Under the pieces are notes generated by a model that ran no database searches, was not told where the DNA came from, and saw only the letters and a list, made by a program, of their open reading frames with translations. This document shows positions 18,848 to 28,849 of a stretch of DNA of 64,000 bases, piece after piece. How positions within the stretch are numbered: the stretch's first letter is position 1; each line of letters starts with the position of its first letter. The position numbers and the translations under genes are program-made. The stretch spans positions 2,811,001 to 2,875,000 of the forward strand of contig NZ_CP025408.1 of assembly GCF_002847305.1 (NCBI RefSeq). The letters are read 5' to 3'. Origin of the DNA: Paracoccus tegillarcae (GTDB lineage: Bacteria; Pseudomonadota; Alphaproteobacteria; Rhodobacterales; Rhodobacteraceae).

Positions 18848-19677
18848 TCGATCCCGGGCGCGGCACGGTTACATGGCGCGACGAAGGGCCGATTGACCTG
18901 AACCGCCCTCGCGGCTTGTCCGGTTGGTTACGCGTCATTCGGCGTGGCCTGCCCGCAATTCTAATGCTGCTGATCGGGGTTGTCCTGATCCTGCCTCTGC
19001 GTCTGGTCGAGCGCCTGTTTCACGGCCCCCGGCGGCCCTGGACCGGCCCCTATGTGCAGATCATCTGCCGGCTGGTCCTGTTCTTTATCGGGCTGCGTTG
19101 GCGGCGCGAGGGCCGGCCGATGCGCGGTCCCGGTGCTGTGGTGGCAAACCATTCAAGCTGGCTGGATATCTTTGTGCTGAACGCGGCGCTGCCGATCTTT
19201 TTTGTCAGCAAGTCCGAGGTCGCGGGCTGGCCGGGCGTCAATATTCTGACCCGCGTGACGGATACGCATTTCGTGGTCCGCGACGCCCGGCTTGCGCGGC
19301 AGCAGGCCGAGGAATTCGCAGCCCGCGTCCGTGTTGGCCACCGGCTGCTGTTTTTCCCCGAAGGCACCTCATCCGATGGTCGCCGGGTCTTGCCCTTTAA
19401 GCCGACGCTGTTTCAGGGGTTTCTGGACCCCGCGCTGCCTGTGGATCTGGCGATCCAGCCCGTCACCGCCGCCTATCACGCACCCCGCGGAGAGGATGCG
19501 CGCTTTTATGGCTGGTGGGCGGATATGGAGCTGACGCCGCATCTGCTGCATGTCCTGTCCGTGCCGCGTCAGGGCAGCGTCACGGTTGCTCTGCACGATC
19601 CGATCCCGGTGTCGGGCGAGACGCGCAAATCTCTGTCCGCCAAAGCCGAAGAAGCGGTCAGATCGGCTTTGACTTAG
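18844..19677 (+). CDS. olsA: Lyso-ornithine lipid O-acyltransferase (PlsC family)
   Basis: 277 residues from ATG 18844, which overlaps the olsB stop. It has an N-terminal membrane helix (about 33-53). The PlsC catalytic H-x4-D motif lies in VVANHSSWLDIFVL, and the acceptor-binding motif is FFPEGTSSDGRRVLPF. It adds the second acyl chain to lyso-ornithine lipid at the inner membrane. Coupling to olsB separates it from the phosphatidic acid PlsC paralogue, though some dual activity is known in the family. Confidence 0.92.
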   Translation: MIDPGRGTVTWRDEGPIDLNRPRGLSGWLRVIRRGLPAILMLLIGVVLILPLRLVERLFHGPRRPWTGPYVQIICRLVLFFIGLRWRREGRPMRGPGAVVANHSSWLDIFVLNAALPIFFVSKSEVAGWPGVNILTRVTDTHFVVRDARLARQQAEEFAARVRVGHRLLFFPEGTSSDGRRVLPFKPTLFQGFLDPALPVDLAIQPVTAAYHAPRGEDARFYGWWADMELTPHLLHVLSVPRQGSVTVALHDPIPVSGETRKSLSAKAEEAVRSALT

Positions 19678-19744
19678 GCGCACGCCTGCCATATCTTGTT
19701 AGTCTTTCCCGAATTCTGTCCACATATCCGTTGAGGTCACGCCT

Positions 19745-22009
19745 ATGAGCCGTTTTGCCGCCCCCATTGCTGCACAGATCTGGGACATGAAATACCGGAT
19801 GAAAGACGCCGAGGGGCAGGCAGTCGACGCAACGGTCGAAGACAGCTGGCGTCGTGTCGCGCGTGATCTGGCCCGCGTCGAAGCGGACCCCTCTGCCTGG
19901 GAAGACAAATTCTACGCCGCGCTGGAGGATTTCAAATTCCTACCCGCCGGTCGCATTCTGGCAGGGGCGGGCACGGGCCGGTCGGTCACGCTGTTCAACT
20001 GCTTTGTCATGGGCACCATCCCCGACAATATGGGCGGCATTTTCGAAATGCTGAAAGAGGCCGCGCTGACCATGCAGCAGGGCGGTGGCATCGGTTACGA
20101 CTTTTCCACCATCCGCCCGCGCGGGGCCGAGGTGAAGGGTGTGGCCGCAGATGCCTCTGGCCCGCTATCCTTCATGGATGTCTGGGACGCGATGTGCCGC
20201 ACGATCATGTCGGCAGGCTCGCGTCGCGGCGCGATGATGGCCACGATGCGCTGCGATCACCCCGATATAGAGGCGTTCATCGAGGCCAAGCAAGACAGCG
20301 CCCGTTTACGCATGTTCAACCTGTCGGTGCTGATAACCGATCCGTTCATGCAGGCGGTGAAGGATGGCAAAAGCTGGGATCTGGAATTCGAGGGCCGGGT
20401 TTTCCGCACCGTCGACGCGCGCGATCTGTGGAACAAGATCATGCGCGCGACCTATGATTTTGCTGAACCGGGCGTGATCTTCATCGACCGCATCAATCAG
20501 CAGAACAACCTGCATTACACTGAAACCATCGCGGCGACGAACCCCTGCGGTGAGCAGCCGCTGCCGCCTTATGGGGCCTGTCTGCTGGGCAGCATCAACC
20601 TTGCGCGGCTGGTGGCCGACCCCTTCACCGACGCCGCCCATCTGGATCAGGACGCGCTGGACGATCTGGTCCGCACCGCCATCCGGATGATGGATAACGT
20701 CGTCGATGCCAGCCGCTTCCCGCTGGAACAGCAGGCCGCCGAGGCGCAGGCCAAACGCCGCATCGGGCTGGGTGTGACCGGGCTTGCCGATGCGCTGCTG
20801 ATGCTGGGCCTGCGTTACGGCGCGGATGATGCCGTTGCGCAGACACGCAAATGGATGAAGGCGATTGCGAATGCTTCCTACCTGGCCAGCGCCGATCTGG
20901 CAGCGGAAAAGGGTGCCTTTCCGCTGTTCGATGCCGACGAATATCTGAAATCAGGCTTCATGAGCCGGATGGACAAGGATGTCCGCGACACGATCCGCAA
21001 GAACGGCATCCGCAATGCCCTGCTGACATCCATCGCGCCCACGGGCACGATCAGCCTGTATGCGGGCAATGTTTCCTCGGGGATCGAGCCGGTCTTTGCC
21101 TATGCCTATACCCGCAAGGTGCTGCAGAAAGATGGCTCGCGCACCGAAGAAGAGGTCGTGGATTACGCCGTCCAGATGTGGCGCGATCTGCATGGCGATG
21201 CGCCGCTGCCCGATTATTTCGTCAATGCCCAGACCCTCGCTCCGCTGGATCACGTCGCCATGCAGGCGGCAGCGCAGGAATGGGTCGACAGTTCCATTTC
21301 CAAGACCATCAACTGCCCCGAAGATATCAGTTTCGAAGGGTTCAAGGACGTCTATCTGGCCGCATGGGACAAGGGCTGCAAGGGCTGCACGACCTATCGT
21401 CCGAATGATGTGACCGGCAGCGTGCTGTCGGTGGCCGAGACCAGCGAATCCGTGCCCGAGGCCGATAAGGGCGCCGATGTCGTCTACCTGACCGAGCCGC
21501 TGGATCGTCCCGCCGCTTTGGACGGCGCGACCTATAAGCTGAAATGGCCGGGCAGCGAACACGCCATCTATATCACCGTGAACGACGTTGTGCATGGCGG
21601 CCACCGCCGCCCGTTCGAGGTGTTCATCAACTCGAAAAACATGGAGCATTTTGCCTGGACCGTTGCCCTGACCCGAATGATTTCGGCAGTATTCCGGCGC
21701 GGCGGTGATGTGTCTTTCGTGGTCGAGGAGTTGAAAGCCGTGTTCGATCCGCGCGGCGGGGCATGGATGGCTGGCAAATATGTGCCCTCGATTTTGGCCG
21801 CAATTGGCGGAGTGATCGAGCGCCACATGATCGCAACCGGCTTTCTGGAAGGCGAAGGCATGGGCCTGAAAACCGACCCGCAAGCCGAGGTAATGGCCAT
21901 CGGCGAACGCCCGCGCGGCGCCGCCTGCCCAAGCTGCGGCCAATACGGCATGCGCATGATCGAAGGTTGTATGACCTGCCCAAGCTGCGGCCATTCCAAA
22001 TGCGGCTGA
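19745..22009 (+). CDS. nrdJ: Adenosylcobalamin-dependent (class II) ribonucleotide reductase
   Basis: 754 residues. It has the ten-stranded barrel signatures of class II RNR: RSVTLFNCFVMGTIPDN, NPCGEQPLPPYGACLLGSIN with the thiyl-radical Cys region, and KGCKGCTTYRPND. It ends in a cysteine-rich tail, CPSCGQYGMRMIEGCMTCPS, a zinc-ribbon and thiol shuttle. It makes deoxyribonucleotides from ribonucleoside diphosphates under any oxygen condition, using B12. Only 67 bases separate it from olsA, with no room for a full cobalamin riboswitch. Confidence 0.96.
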   Translation: MSRFAAPIAAQIWDMKYRMKDAEGQAVDATVEDSWRRVARDLARVEADPSAWEDKFYAALEDFKFLPAGRILAGAGTGRSVTLFNCFVMGTIPDNMGGIFEMLKEAALTMQQGGGIGYDFSTIRPRGAEVKGVAADASGPLSFMDVWDAMCRTIMSAGSRRGAMMATMRCDHPDIEAFIEAKQDSARLRMFNLSVLITDPFMQAVKDGKSWDLEFEGRVFRTVDARDLWNKIMRATYDFAEPGVIFIDRINQQNNLHYTETIAATNPCGEQPLPPYGACLLGSINLARLVADPFTDAAHLDQDALDDLVRTAIRMMDNVVDASRFPLEQQAAEAQAKRRIGLGVTGLADALLMLGLRYGADDAVAQTRKWMKAIANASYLASADLAAEKGAFPLFDADEYLKSGFMSRMDKDVRDTIRKNGIRNALLTSIAPTGTISLYAGNVSSGIEPVFAYAYTRKVLQKDGSRTEEEVVDYAVQMWRDLHGDAPLPDYFVNAQTLAPLDHVAMQAAAQEWVDSSISKTINCPEDISFEGFKDVYLAAWDKGCKGCTTYRPNDVTGSVLSVAETSESVPEADKGADVVYLTEPLDRPAALDGATYKLKWPGSEHAIYITVNDVVHGGHRRPFEVFINSKNMEHFAWTVALTRMISAVFRRGGDVSFVVEELKAVFDPRGGAWMAGKYVPSILAAIGGVIERHMIATGFLEGEGMGLKTDPQAEVMAIGERPRGAACPSCGQYGMRMIEGCMTCPSCGHSKCG

Positions 22010-22660
22010 CCGCGGGATAAGGGGGATGAGCCAGAGACAGGAATAGTCTTCTCAAAACCAAGCAATAGCGTGCGCAAGGCCTGTCAAGTTTTAATTTTCT
22101 TGGCGGGCCTTCGTCTTTTTGCGAAATTGATTTACATAAAACAAAGACTTACCGGCGATCTGCACTTTGAGGATTGCTGCGGCCCACATTAGCCGCAGTA
22201 GCATCTGTCTTGGCTCTCCCGATTTTCAGAAATGGGATTGCATCAGGGTAGAGTGCTTGCGCCCTGCTCATCGCCTAAGGGGACCCTTTGGACGCTTGAA
22301 GAATAATTAGACCTAGATCATTGATTTTCGCGGCAGCCTTTCAGATGAGCGCCGGATCGGCGGGGAGTTGACATAGACCGACGGTGTGGCCTATCCGGTG
22401 AGCACTATGACTTTCAATAACCGGCATATTCAGGGCGCAATACGCGCGATTTGAACCCCACCTTAGGGGCCGGTCACTACTGTCATTTTTCCAACAGCTC
22501 TGACGCCATCATGGCCGGGCCTTTGCCCGCGGCCCTCCCGGTTTTTCAACCAGAGGAGACCACACCATGTCCATCCAACGTAAATCCGAAGCCAGCAACA
22601 AGATCGTCAGTATCAGCGCCACATCGTGCCACTCCCATCGGCATCGAGTGGGGGACGGTC
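22010..22660. other. Intergenic region at the edge of an accessory scar
   Basis: About 650 bases of lower GC than the neighbours. A TTGACA at 22368-22373 could be a -35 element. A GAGGAG at 22553-22558 precedes ATG 22567, which opens a 34-codon frame ending just past the next gene's likely start. That short frame is either a leader or the original start of the AAA+ gene, now out of frame. No insertion-sequence end was identified with confidence. Confidence 0.4.
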
Positions 22661-23711
22661 ATGGATAAGCTTCAAACCCGTCGCTTTGCTGTGTTGTCCC
22701 CAGATCTGAATGTGCCGCAACTTCAGGATATGGAGCGCGATTTCAAAAACGCATGGATCCGCATGAAAGGGAACCTCCTGTCAGGAGGCGCACCAAAGCT
22801 TGCCTACCGAGAGGAGAAGAAGGCGAAGGACCTCGCGGCTGACGCACATTCCCGCCGTTTGCGTCAAGTCGGTTTAAGCGCGCTTGCAAAGGAAGCCCGC
22901 GCTCAGGTCACAGCTCTCGCCCGTGCTGGCGCTGCACTTTCGGGACCCTCAACGAGGGACGAGGTTTACCAATTTGCCGCGGATCTTCATGCGGAGAGCC
23001 CGTGGATGCGGGGCGTGTCCGCGTGGATTATGCACCAAATGCTGGTGCATGTTGACGTTGGCGGCTGCGGACTTACCGTGCTGCCTGTGATCCTTGCCGG
23101 CCCGCCGGGCATCGGCAAATCGCATTATGCGCGGCGTCTGGCAGAGCTTGCTGGGGCACCCTCACGCCTGATCGACGTCGGCAGCGGCAGCCGGGTTCCG
23201 GATCACAGGGACGGAGAAAGGTTGGAGCACGGCTCAGGCGGGTATTCCTGTCGAGACCAACTTGTCTTTACAGGCCGCAAATCCGGTGATGGTGGTTGAT
23301 GAGGTCGACAAGGCCGGAACGATGCGGACCAAGAGCGGAAACTCGACGAGCTTGACAACAGCATTGCTGCCGTTGCTCGACCCGGGAACAGCGCAACGAT
23401 TTGAGTGCCCATTCCATCGGGTGCCTTTCGATATGTCCCGCCTGATTTGGATCATGACGGCCAATGACGCGCAGCACATTCCTGCGCCTTTGCGCGACCG
23501 TGCAAAAGTGTTTCACCTATCTGCGCTGACGGCCAAAGACGCGGTTGAACATTTTGACCGATTGACGGCGCGTTGTGGCGATCAACCCCAACGCGATGAT
23601 TGCCGCGCCTTTGTCGCACAGATGTCAGAGACCCCGCGCGGAATCAGCCTGCGCCAGATCGGCCAGCTTGTTGAAGCGTTACGGGCGTCGATGGCGCCAA
23701 AGGTTCATTGA
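22661..23711 (+). pseudogene. Lon/ClpX-like AAA+ ATPase, frameshifted
   Basis: The N-terminal part (frame from 22661) carries Walker A in LAGPPGIGKSHYARRLAELAG and runs to LIDVGSGS near 23190. The homologous sequence then continues in another frame, with AGFRITGTEKGWSTAQAG read from 23190. That frame holds Walker B (PVMVVDEVDKAG), sensor 1 (LIWIMTAND) and an arginine-finger-like PLRDR, and ends at 23711. A one-base loss in the GC-rich stretch near 23188-23192 explains the break. There is no protease domain after the ATPase, unlike Lon. A decayed gene or a sequencing error are both possible. It converges on a TniQ gene 72 bases away, suggesting a linked mobile or targeting function. Confidence 0.75.
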
Positions 23712-23783
23712 CCGTCTGCCGGTTCCTTACGTGGAGCCGGCATCTAACGTCATCCCAGAGACCTTCCAACTTTACCGCCGAGC

Positions 23784-25400
23784 TTAGCGCCTTTCCTCAT
23801 GAGATTTGGGCCGGTGTGCAATGCCACTCTCTTCCAAAATCGTCCATTGATACAAAGGACCGTAGTCAAAGCCATCGGGGCTGAATGGCGCAATTTTATG
23901 TTCTCGGAGCGCCGCGCCCAAGGATTGCCAACTTTGCCCTCGCAAGAACGCCAGCTCCCGAAGCGTGACAAAGTTCTCCTTGAAATCAATGATATCCTGC
24001 TCTTGCATGTGGTGTTGTCGTGCTCGGGTTTTAGGATTGCGGCCAACGCTTGCCGGGGTGTGTCCCTTTTTGATCAATCTTCCAGTTTGGGGCGGCTTCA
24101 GGCCGACAGAAAGTGCGAATGCCTCGATGGTCATCCCGGGGGCATCTGGCAGATTCAGAGCGTTTTCGAGTTCTTCAAAACGAACATGGATGCTGGCGTA
24201 ATCGTTCTCACTTTCCAGTTTGCCAATACGGGTGAGCCGACCCTCAATAATAAGCCTGACCACTTGTCCGGGCCGGATTTTCAACCGCTGGCCGGCTTTG
24301 GCCAAATCGACCCAGTTTTTGCCAGGTGACAGAACCGTTTCAGCGCCGCGCAACCAACCGTTGATGAAAGAGCGCGCTTGCGCGACGTCCCACAATGGCT
24401 TGTGGCCAGCGGCTGAAAGGCTGGGAGGGGAATATCCGTCTTTCCGAAGCAGCTCGAATTGCGAACGTGACAGGTTTAGTTCGTTCTGTAACTCCAAGGC
24501 ACTCACCTGCCGATTGAGGCTGTTCAAAAAAGGGAGCCGCGAGATCGGCGTCGAAAACGTCCCAGCGATCATCACCTTCTGTGCCTATTATTCCTTCTTC
24601 AGCCAACAGCTTACGCAACAACCGTGCATCCATCCCCACCTCGTTGGCAGCCGATATGATCGAGTGTTTGCGCCTTTTCAGCACTGGTTCGCCCATCACC
24701 TCGTCTGCGGGCCCAGCGCCCAGGTTTCCAGAATATGGTCACGCAAAAGCGCTCTTCCCAACAGGTCGCAAAAAACACACGCCGCATAAAGCCGATGTTG
24801 ATCGAGCCAGCCCTTGCCGGGTCCATCCATCAGGCGGCGGTGAAGGTATTCGTCAAAGTCGGTCGCTTCCCTGGCATCTCCATCCATTTCTCCGGACAGG
24901 ATTGCGGGTGCTATTTCTTTCAATCTTTCTGACGTGTCCAAACGGCGTGTCAGATTTGGATCTTGCCAAAGGTCGACCAATGAATGCCCGTGCAAATGAC
25001 AGTAAGTAGAATGCCTGGGCAACCAGTTCCCTCTGATCGCCATTGAAAGATGGGGAGGCAAATCGGAAGCTTCTACATCTGTCCGCAGGCAGGCCGGGCA
25101 GCCCCGCACAATAGTGTCCCGGATTCCGCGGGCGTGATACGGCTCGCCCCTGAAAACGTAACTTCGAGCGGCGATGTAATGAGGCGACCATGCGCGAAGA
25201 TAAGCGCTGTTAGTCCCCGACAAGTCCGCCAGCTTCTGCAATGCTGCGGGACCGCCGTCTATAACCTTCTTGAACGGCAGCCCCATATCCCGTCCGAATT
25301 CGGCGACCTCAATGCCGTTCCGGGCCGCGAGACGCGACATCAAGGAGAATCCGGTTTCGCATGAGTTCAAAGAAACCGTGAGGGGTAGGCGACTGGGCAC
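23784..25400 (-). pseudogene. TniQ-family protein, at least two frameshifts
   Basis: The N-terminal part (25400-24696, GTG start) shows the TniQ pattern: SRLAARNG, FRGEPYH, a zinc-ribbon pair RGCPACLRTD and CHLHGHSL, then LYAACVFCDLLG. The reading then passes to a second frame near 24705 (ADEVMGEPVLKRRKHSI) and to a third at a run of six T (minus strand) near 24535 (PFLNSLNRQVSALELQNEL), ending at 23784. Each step needs one inserted or lost base. The short distance from LYAACVFCDLLG to LLRDHILE suggests an internal deletion as well. TniQ/TnsD proteins direct target choice of Tn7/Tn5053-like transposons, but no DDE transposase or TniB is next to it. Confidence 0.75.
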
Positions 25401-25900
25401 TTGATGTTCCGTGGTGTTTTGGGTTGCACATAGTGCAAGTTATAGCCCGGCTTGATATCCCGCTCTTAGCGTTGATCAGCCATTGAGTGACCGTGTGGCG
25501 TTGGATCGGTCATGTGGCGCGGTGCATGCATCGCATTAACGTCCAGCAGACTGCTTTCTGGCAAGGCGACGTCGCTTCGGCGACAAGCCTCGTCTATCTG
25601 GCCTATGGCTTTATGTCTTGTATGGGCGGTAAGCCGACTTGCCGCGGCGCAGCATGGCATCCGCAGCAATCCGGCTAAGCCGACATTCAACGGACTGAAT
25701 TACGGTAGGCCAGTGCGATGCGCAGATCGGGGCGGAATTCCGTCATAACACGGTGCGGCACCACATTGACAACTGTTTTAAGATCCGGCCTTCCCAAGAC
25801 GCCTGTCGTCGCTTCGCGCCTCAGGATAAGATCGTTCTGATAATTGGCTGTTGTGGTGGATCAGCTGTAAAGTCATTGTCTAGGCCATCGTAGAAGAACG
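25401..25900. other. Accessory intergenic region, possible decayed IS5-type end
   Basis: No intact gene. At about 25755-25830 the plus strand reads VRHHIDNCFK followed by CRRFAPQDK, which weakly recalls the C-terminal H-x-I-E-N-x-F...R-R-x-A-x-R-Y-D pattern of IS5-family transposases. The match is poor and could be chance. The 3' part should contain the lacI promoter. Confidence 0.3.
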
Positions 25901-26965
25901 ATGAAAGGTCAGCAAAGGATGAAAAGAACAAGCGTAACGCTTGCTGATCTGGCGAAGCAGTTGGATCTTTCGGCGGCGACGGTTAGTCGTGCCTTGAATG
26001 GGTTTCCCGAAGTCAATGCGAGAACCAGGGCGCGGGTCGAACAGGCGGCGGCGCGGCTGGGATATCGGCCGAATGTAAGCGCGAAAAGTCTGGTCAAAGG
26101 GCTGGTGGGTGCCATCGGTCTGGTGCCGCGGAAAGAGGAGCAGGGTTTCATTGACCCGCTGCTGGCCGAATTTCTGGACGGCGCTACCGCGATTACCGCA
26201 AAACGCGGTCTTCAGTTGTCGCTTCTAGCGCCAACCGTAAACGATGAGCCGGCAGCTTACCGTCCGGCCATCGCCGGAAATGTGGTTGATGCATTTATTG
26301 TAAGCTCGCCTGATGTTACGGATTCCCGCGTCGATGAGCTGATCAGGACTGGCTTTCCCTTCGTACTTCATGGTCGGACCATGGCTGATCAGCCATACTG
26401 GTCCTATGACATTGATAATTACGACGGATTTCTTCGTGCTGCGCGGCTTTTGCAGGATTACGGACATACGCGCATGGCGTTCCTTGGAGGTCGTGCCAAT
26501 GCGCGCTTTGCAACGGACCGCCTAGCCGGTGCGCGCGATGCTCTTGCCGAAAAGGGCCTGACGTTGCCTGACGAAAATATCCGGCATGGTGAGATGACCG
26601 AGGATTTGGGCTATCAGGCCGGCCGTCATTATCTGGCATTGCGAAGCGTACAGCGGCCAACGGCATTCCTGTGCCTGAATATCTATGTCGCGATGGGGTT
26701 GATGCGCGCCGGCAGAGGATATGGTTTGCGCTGCCCCGATGACTTCTCGATCATCGTGCATGACGACCGCGCGCCGTATCTGCGAGCCGAATTCTCGGAC
26801 CCACCGCTGACCGCCGTGCAATCCTCGATCCGAGAAGCGGGTGTACGTGTCACAGAGTTGGTAATGGAACTTCTGGAAAGCCCCCAGGCACCTCCCAGAC
26901 AGGTTGTCGCGCCAGTTGAACTGGTGCTGAGGGCGTCTGTTGCGCGGGTTTCAGGAGATAGCTGA
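25901..26965 (+). CDS. LacI-family transcriptional regulator
   Basis: 354 residues. It has an N-terminal LacI helix-turn-helix (VTLADLAKQLDLSAATVSRA with the hinge helix NVSAKSLVKG), then a periplasmic-binding-like sugar effector domain. ATG 25919 would remove six residues and is equally plausible. It probably represses the convergent symporter-USP-binding protein operon, whose upstream region has LacI-type half-sites and a TTAGCGCTAA palindrome (30461-30537). The inducer is likely a sugar or glycoside. The two units share a bidirectional terminator. Confidence 0.9.
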   Translation: MKGQQRMKRTSVTLADLAKQLDLSAATVSRALNGFPEVNARTRARVEQAAARLGYRPNVSAKSLVKGLVGAIGLVPRKEEQGFIDPLLAEFLDGATAITAKRGLQLSLLAPTVNDEPAAYRPAIAGNVVDAFIVSSPDVTDSRVDELIRTGFPFVLHGRTMADQPYWSYDIDNYDGFLRAARLLQDYGHTRMAFLGGRANARFATDRLAGARDALAEKGLTLPDENIRHGEMTEDLGYQAGRHYLALRSVQRPTAFLCLNIYVAMGLMRAGRGYGLRCPDDFSIIVHDDRAPYLRAEFSDPPLTAVQSSIREAGVRVTELVMELLESPQAPPRQVVAPVELVLRASVARVSGDS

Positions 26966-27018
26966 CAAGATGCGCGCATGAAAAATGCGCCGACCGAAAT
27001 CGGCGCATTTTCATCTTG
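26966..27018. terminator. Bidirectional rho-independent terminator
   Basis: A perfect 12-base stem, AAAATGCGCCGA (26982-26993) pairing with TCGGCGCATTTT (27000-27011) around a 6-base loop, framed by CAAGATG and CATCTTG. It has A-rich and T-rich flanks on both sides and sits exactly between the convergent lacI and binding-protein stops. Confidence 0.85.
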
Positions 27019-27029
27019 TCTGGCGTGTT

Positions 27030-28373
27030 CTAGCCGCGACTACGCCGCATCAGAACATTCAGATCGTCGCTGAGCAGTTGAACACCTTCGTCCGCCGACC
27101 ATTCACCCTTCAGGATACGATTGAAGGTCAGCGAAATCCGCGGCGAAACCTGCGGATAGATGACCGATGCCGGGCGGGTTCGCGAGGTTTCAACCGCTGT
27201 CCTGCCCAGTTCGACCAAGGGCACATCCGCAGCAAGCGACGCGTCCTCATACAGTGCGCCCCGGGTCGGCAGGAATGCCCCGGTTCGGGCGCGGGCAGAT
27301 TGCGCCTCTGCCGAGGTTGCATAGCTGATGAACTGCCACGCGGCATCGACCTTGGATGAGAAGGCCGAGATCATCAGATTCCACCCGCCAAGGCAGCTTG
27401 TCGATTGCTGACCGGCTTCCACCGCCGGGATTAGCATGATCCCGATCTGGTCCCGCGAGACCGCCGACCCAGTGCCAGCCAGAGCGTAAAGCGAGGGCCA
27501 ACTGCGCAGAAATACCGCATCACCAGCAAGGAAGGCATCGTTGGACATGGTTTCGTCCATCGCCGTCACCTCAAGCGGCGAGGCACCGCTTTCGACCAGC
27601 GAACGGGCGGCGTTCAGCCCCGCGACGGTGGCAGCGCTGTTGAGGCTGATATCGTTCGGATGCGAGCTGTCCGTCGAATAGGCATCAAAGACCTGCCGCT
27701 GCTGGGTCATGATCCTGCCGCCGCCGCTCCAGATGAATTCGCAGGCATTGGCGGTGCCGCCCTCGTATGACGCGCCCTGAAACAGGAAGCCGTGGGCGGT
27801 TCCGGTCGCCTGACGAACGGTATTCGCGGCCTCTTGCAATTCAGCCCAGGTGGTCGGCACCGCAACGCCTGCCTGTTCCAGCAGATCACGGCGATAAAAG
27901 ACCATGCCCGCATCGGTGAACCACGGCACGCCCCACATCTGATTGCGGAACAGGATCGAGTTCATCGGCGCCTGCAGGAATTCGCCGGGATCGGCCTCTG
28001 CATAGAACCGGCTGGTCAGGTTGCGCACCCAGCCGTTTACGGCCAGTTGCGAGGTCCAGACCACATCGGCCGCGAACACGTCGATTTCCTCGCGTCCGAC
28101 ATTCAGTTCGGATTCGATCAGCGTGCGGTGTTCATCCGAGCGCGCGGGCATTTCGAAAATGACCACTTCGATGCCCGAGCCGTTGGACTGGTTGAACGCC
28201 TCGACCAATTCGCGGTTAGCGCCGGAATTGTCCACTGGCACGGCAAAGACAAGCCGCTGCACATCTTGACCCATGGCCGACCGGGTCAGCATCGGGGCCG
28301 CGATTGCCGCGCCTGCCGCGCCGCCAATAAACTGGCGACGGGTAGGACGCATGGATGGAATTTGGTTGTTCAT
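27030..28373 (-). CDS. Tat-exported sugar-type extracellular solute-binding protein (family 1)
   Basis: 447 residues from ATG 28371-28373, with GGGAGG 8 bases upstream. The twin-arginine signal RPTRRQFIGGAAGAAIAAPM ends near A-M-G-Q. The mature part is an ABC-type sugar-binding protein, with hinge motifs such as VPWFTDAGMVFYRRDLLEQAG and GDAVFLRSWPSLYAL. It should bind a mono- or oligosaccharide in the periplasm. Unusually, no ABC permease or ATPase gene accompanies it. Instead it is last in a putative operon after a sodium:solute symporter and a universal stress protein. Confidence 0.88.
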   Translation of the reverse strand: MNNQIPSMRPTRRQFIGGAAGAAIAAPMLTRSAMGQDVQRLVFAVPVDNSGANRELVEAFNQSNGSGIEVVIFEMPARSDEHRTLIESELNVGREEIDVFAADVVWTSQLAVNGWVRNLTSRFYAEADPGEFLQAPMNSILFRNQMWGVPWFTDAGMVFYRRDLLEQAGVAVPTTWAELQEAANTVRQATGTAHGFLFQGASYEGGTANACEFIWSGGGRIMTQQRQVFDAYSTDSSHPNDISLNSAATVAGLNAARSLVESGASPLEVTAMDETMSNDAFLAGDAVFLRSWPSLYALAGTGSAVSRDQIGIMLIPAVEAGQQSTSCLGGWNLMISAFSSKVDAAWQFISYATSAEAQSARARTGAFLPTRGALYEDASLAADVPLVELGRTAVETSRTRPASVIYPQVSPRISLTFNRILKGEWSADEGVQLLSDDLNVLMRRSRG

Positions 28374-28387
28374 CTTAATGCCTCCCT

Positions 28388-28828
28388 TCATTCGTCGTCA
28401 CGGAAAACGATAACATCGCAGGGCGCGTGCCGGACGATGCTTTCGGCATCGGAACCAAGCAGGATACGCTCTAACGCGCCCATGCCGCGATTGCCGATGG
28501 CGATCATGTCGGCGCCAATTTCTTCGCCAAGCCGGATGACTTCGCTGTCGACCCGTCCCATCCGAAGATGGGACTTGGTGACCTTGATGCCGTTTTCCTC
28601 GGCAAATTCCAGCTCGTTATCCAGCCGGGATCGTGCCTCGGTCTTCAACCGGTCATACTGGTTCGAGTTCATCTGATCCGGGTTCGTATAGCGGGACAAA
28701 AGCCCCACATGGATCACATGCAGATCGGCACCGGTGGCCTTGGCAATGGCCCCTGCGCGCAGCAGCGCACGGCGGGAGTTCTTGGACCCATCGCTGGCGA
28801 CAAGGATCTTTTTCAGTTCTATTGTCAT
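28388..28828 (-). CDS. Universal stress protein (UspA family, ATP-binding type)
   Basis: 146 residues. It starts KKILVASDGSKNSRRAL and has the nucleotide-binding G-2x-G-9x-G-S motif in GNRGMGALERILLGSDAES, so it should bind ATP. AAAGGAG lies before the ATG. It sits between the symporter gene (21 bases upstream) and the binding protein (14 bases downstream). USPs encoded with transporters, such as TeaD of the Halomonas TRAP system, modulate transport; a similar role is inferred here. Confidence 0.92.
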   Translation of the reverse strand: MTIELKKILVASDGSKNSRRALLRAGAIAKATGADLHVIHVGLLSRYTNPDQMNSNQYDRLKTEARSRLDNELEFAEENGIKVTKSHLRMGRVDSEVIRLGEEIGADMIAIGNRGMGALERILLGSDAESIVRHAPCDVIVFRDDE

Positions 28829-28849
28829 CTCAGATCTCCTTTCTAGGCA

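Noticed and set aside
19678..19744. Cobalamin riboswitch upstream of the class II ribonucleotide reductase
   Set aside because: Only 67 bases are available and no B12-box-like element is visible.
22661..23711. Assigning the AAA+ gene as TniB or as full Lon protease
   Set aside because: The Walker A and B context is Lon/ClpX-like rather than TniB-like, and no Ser-Lys protease domain follows.
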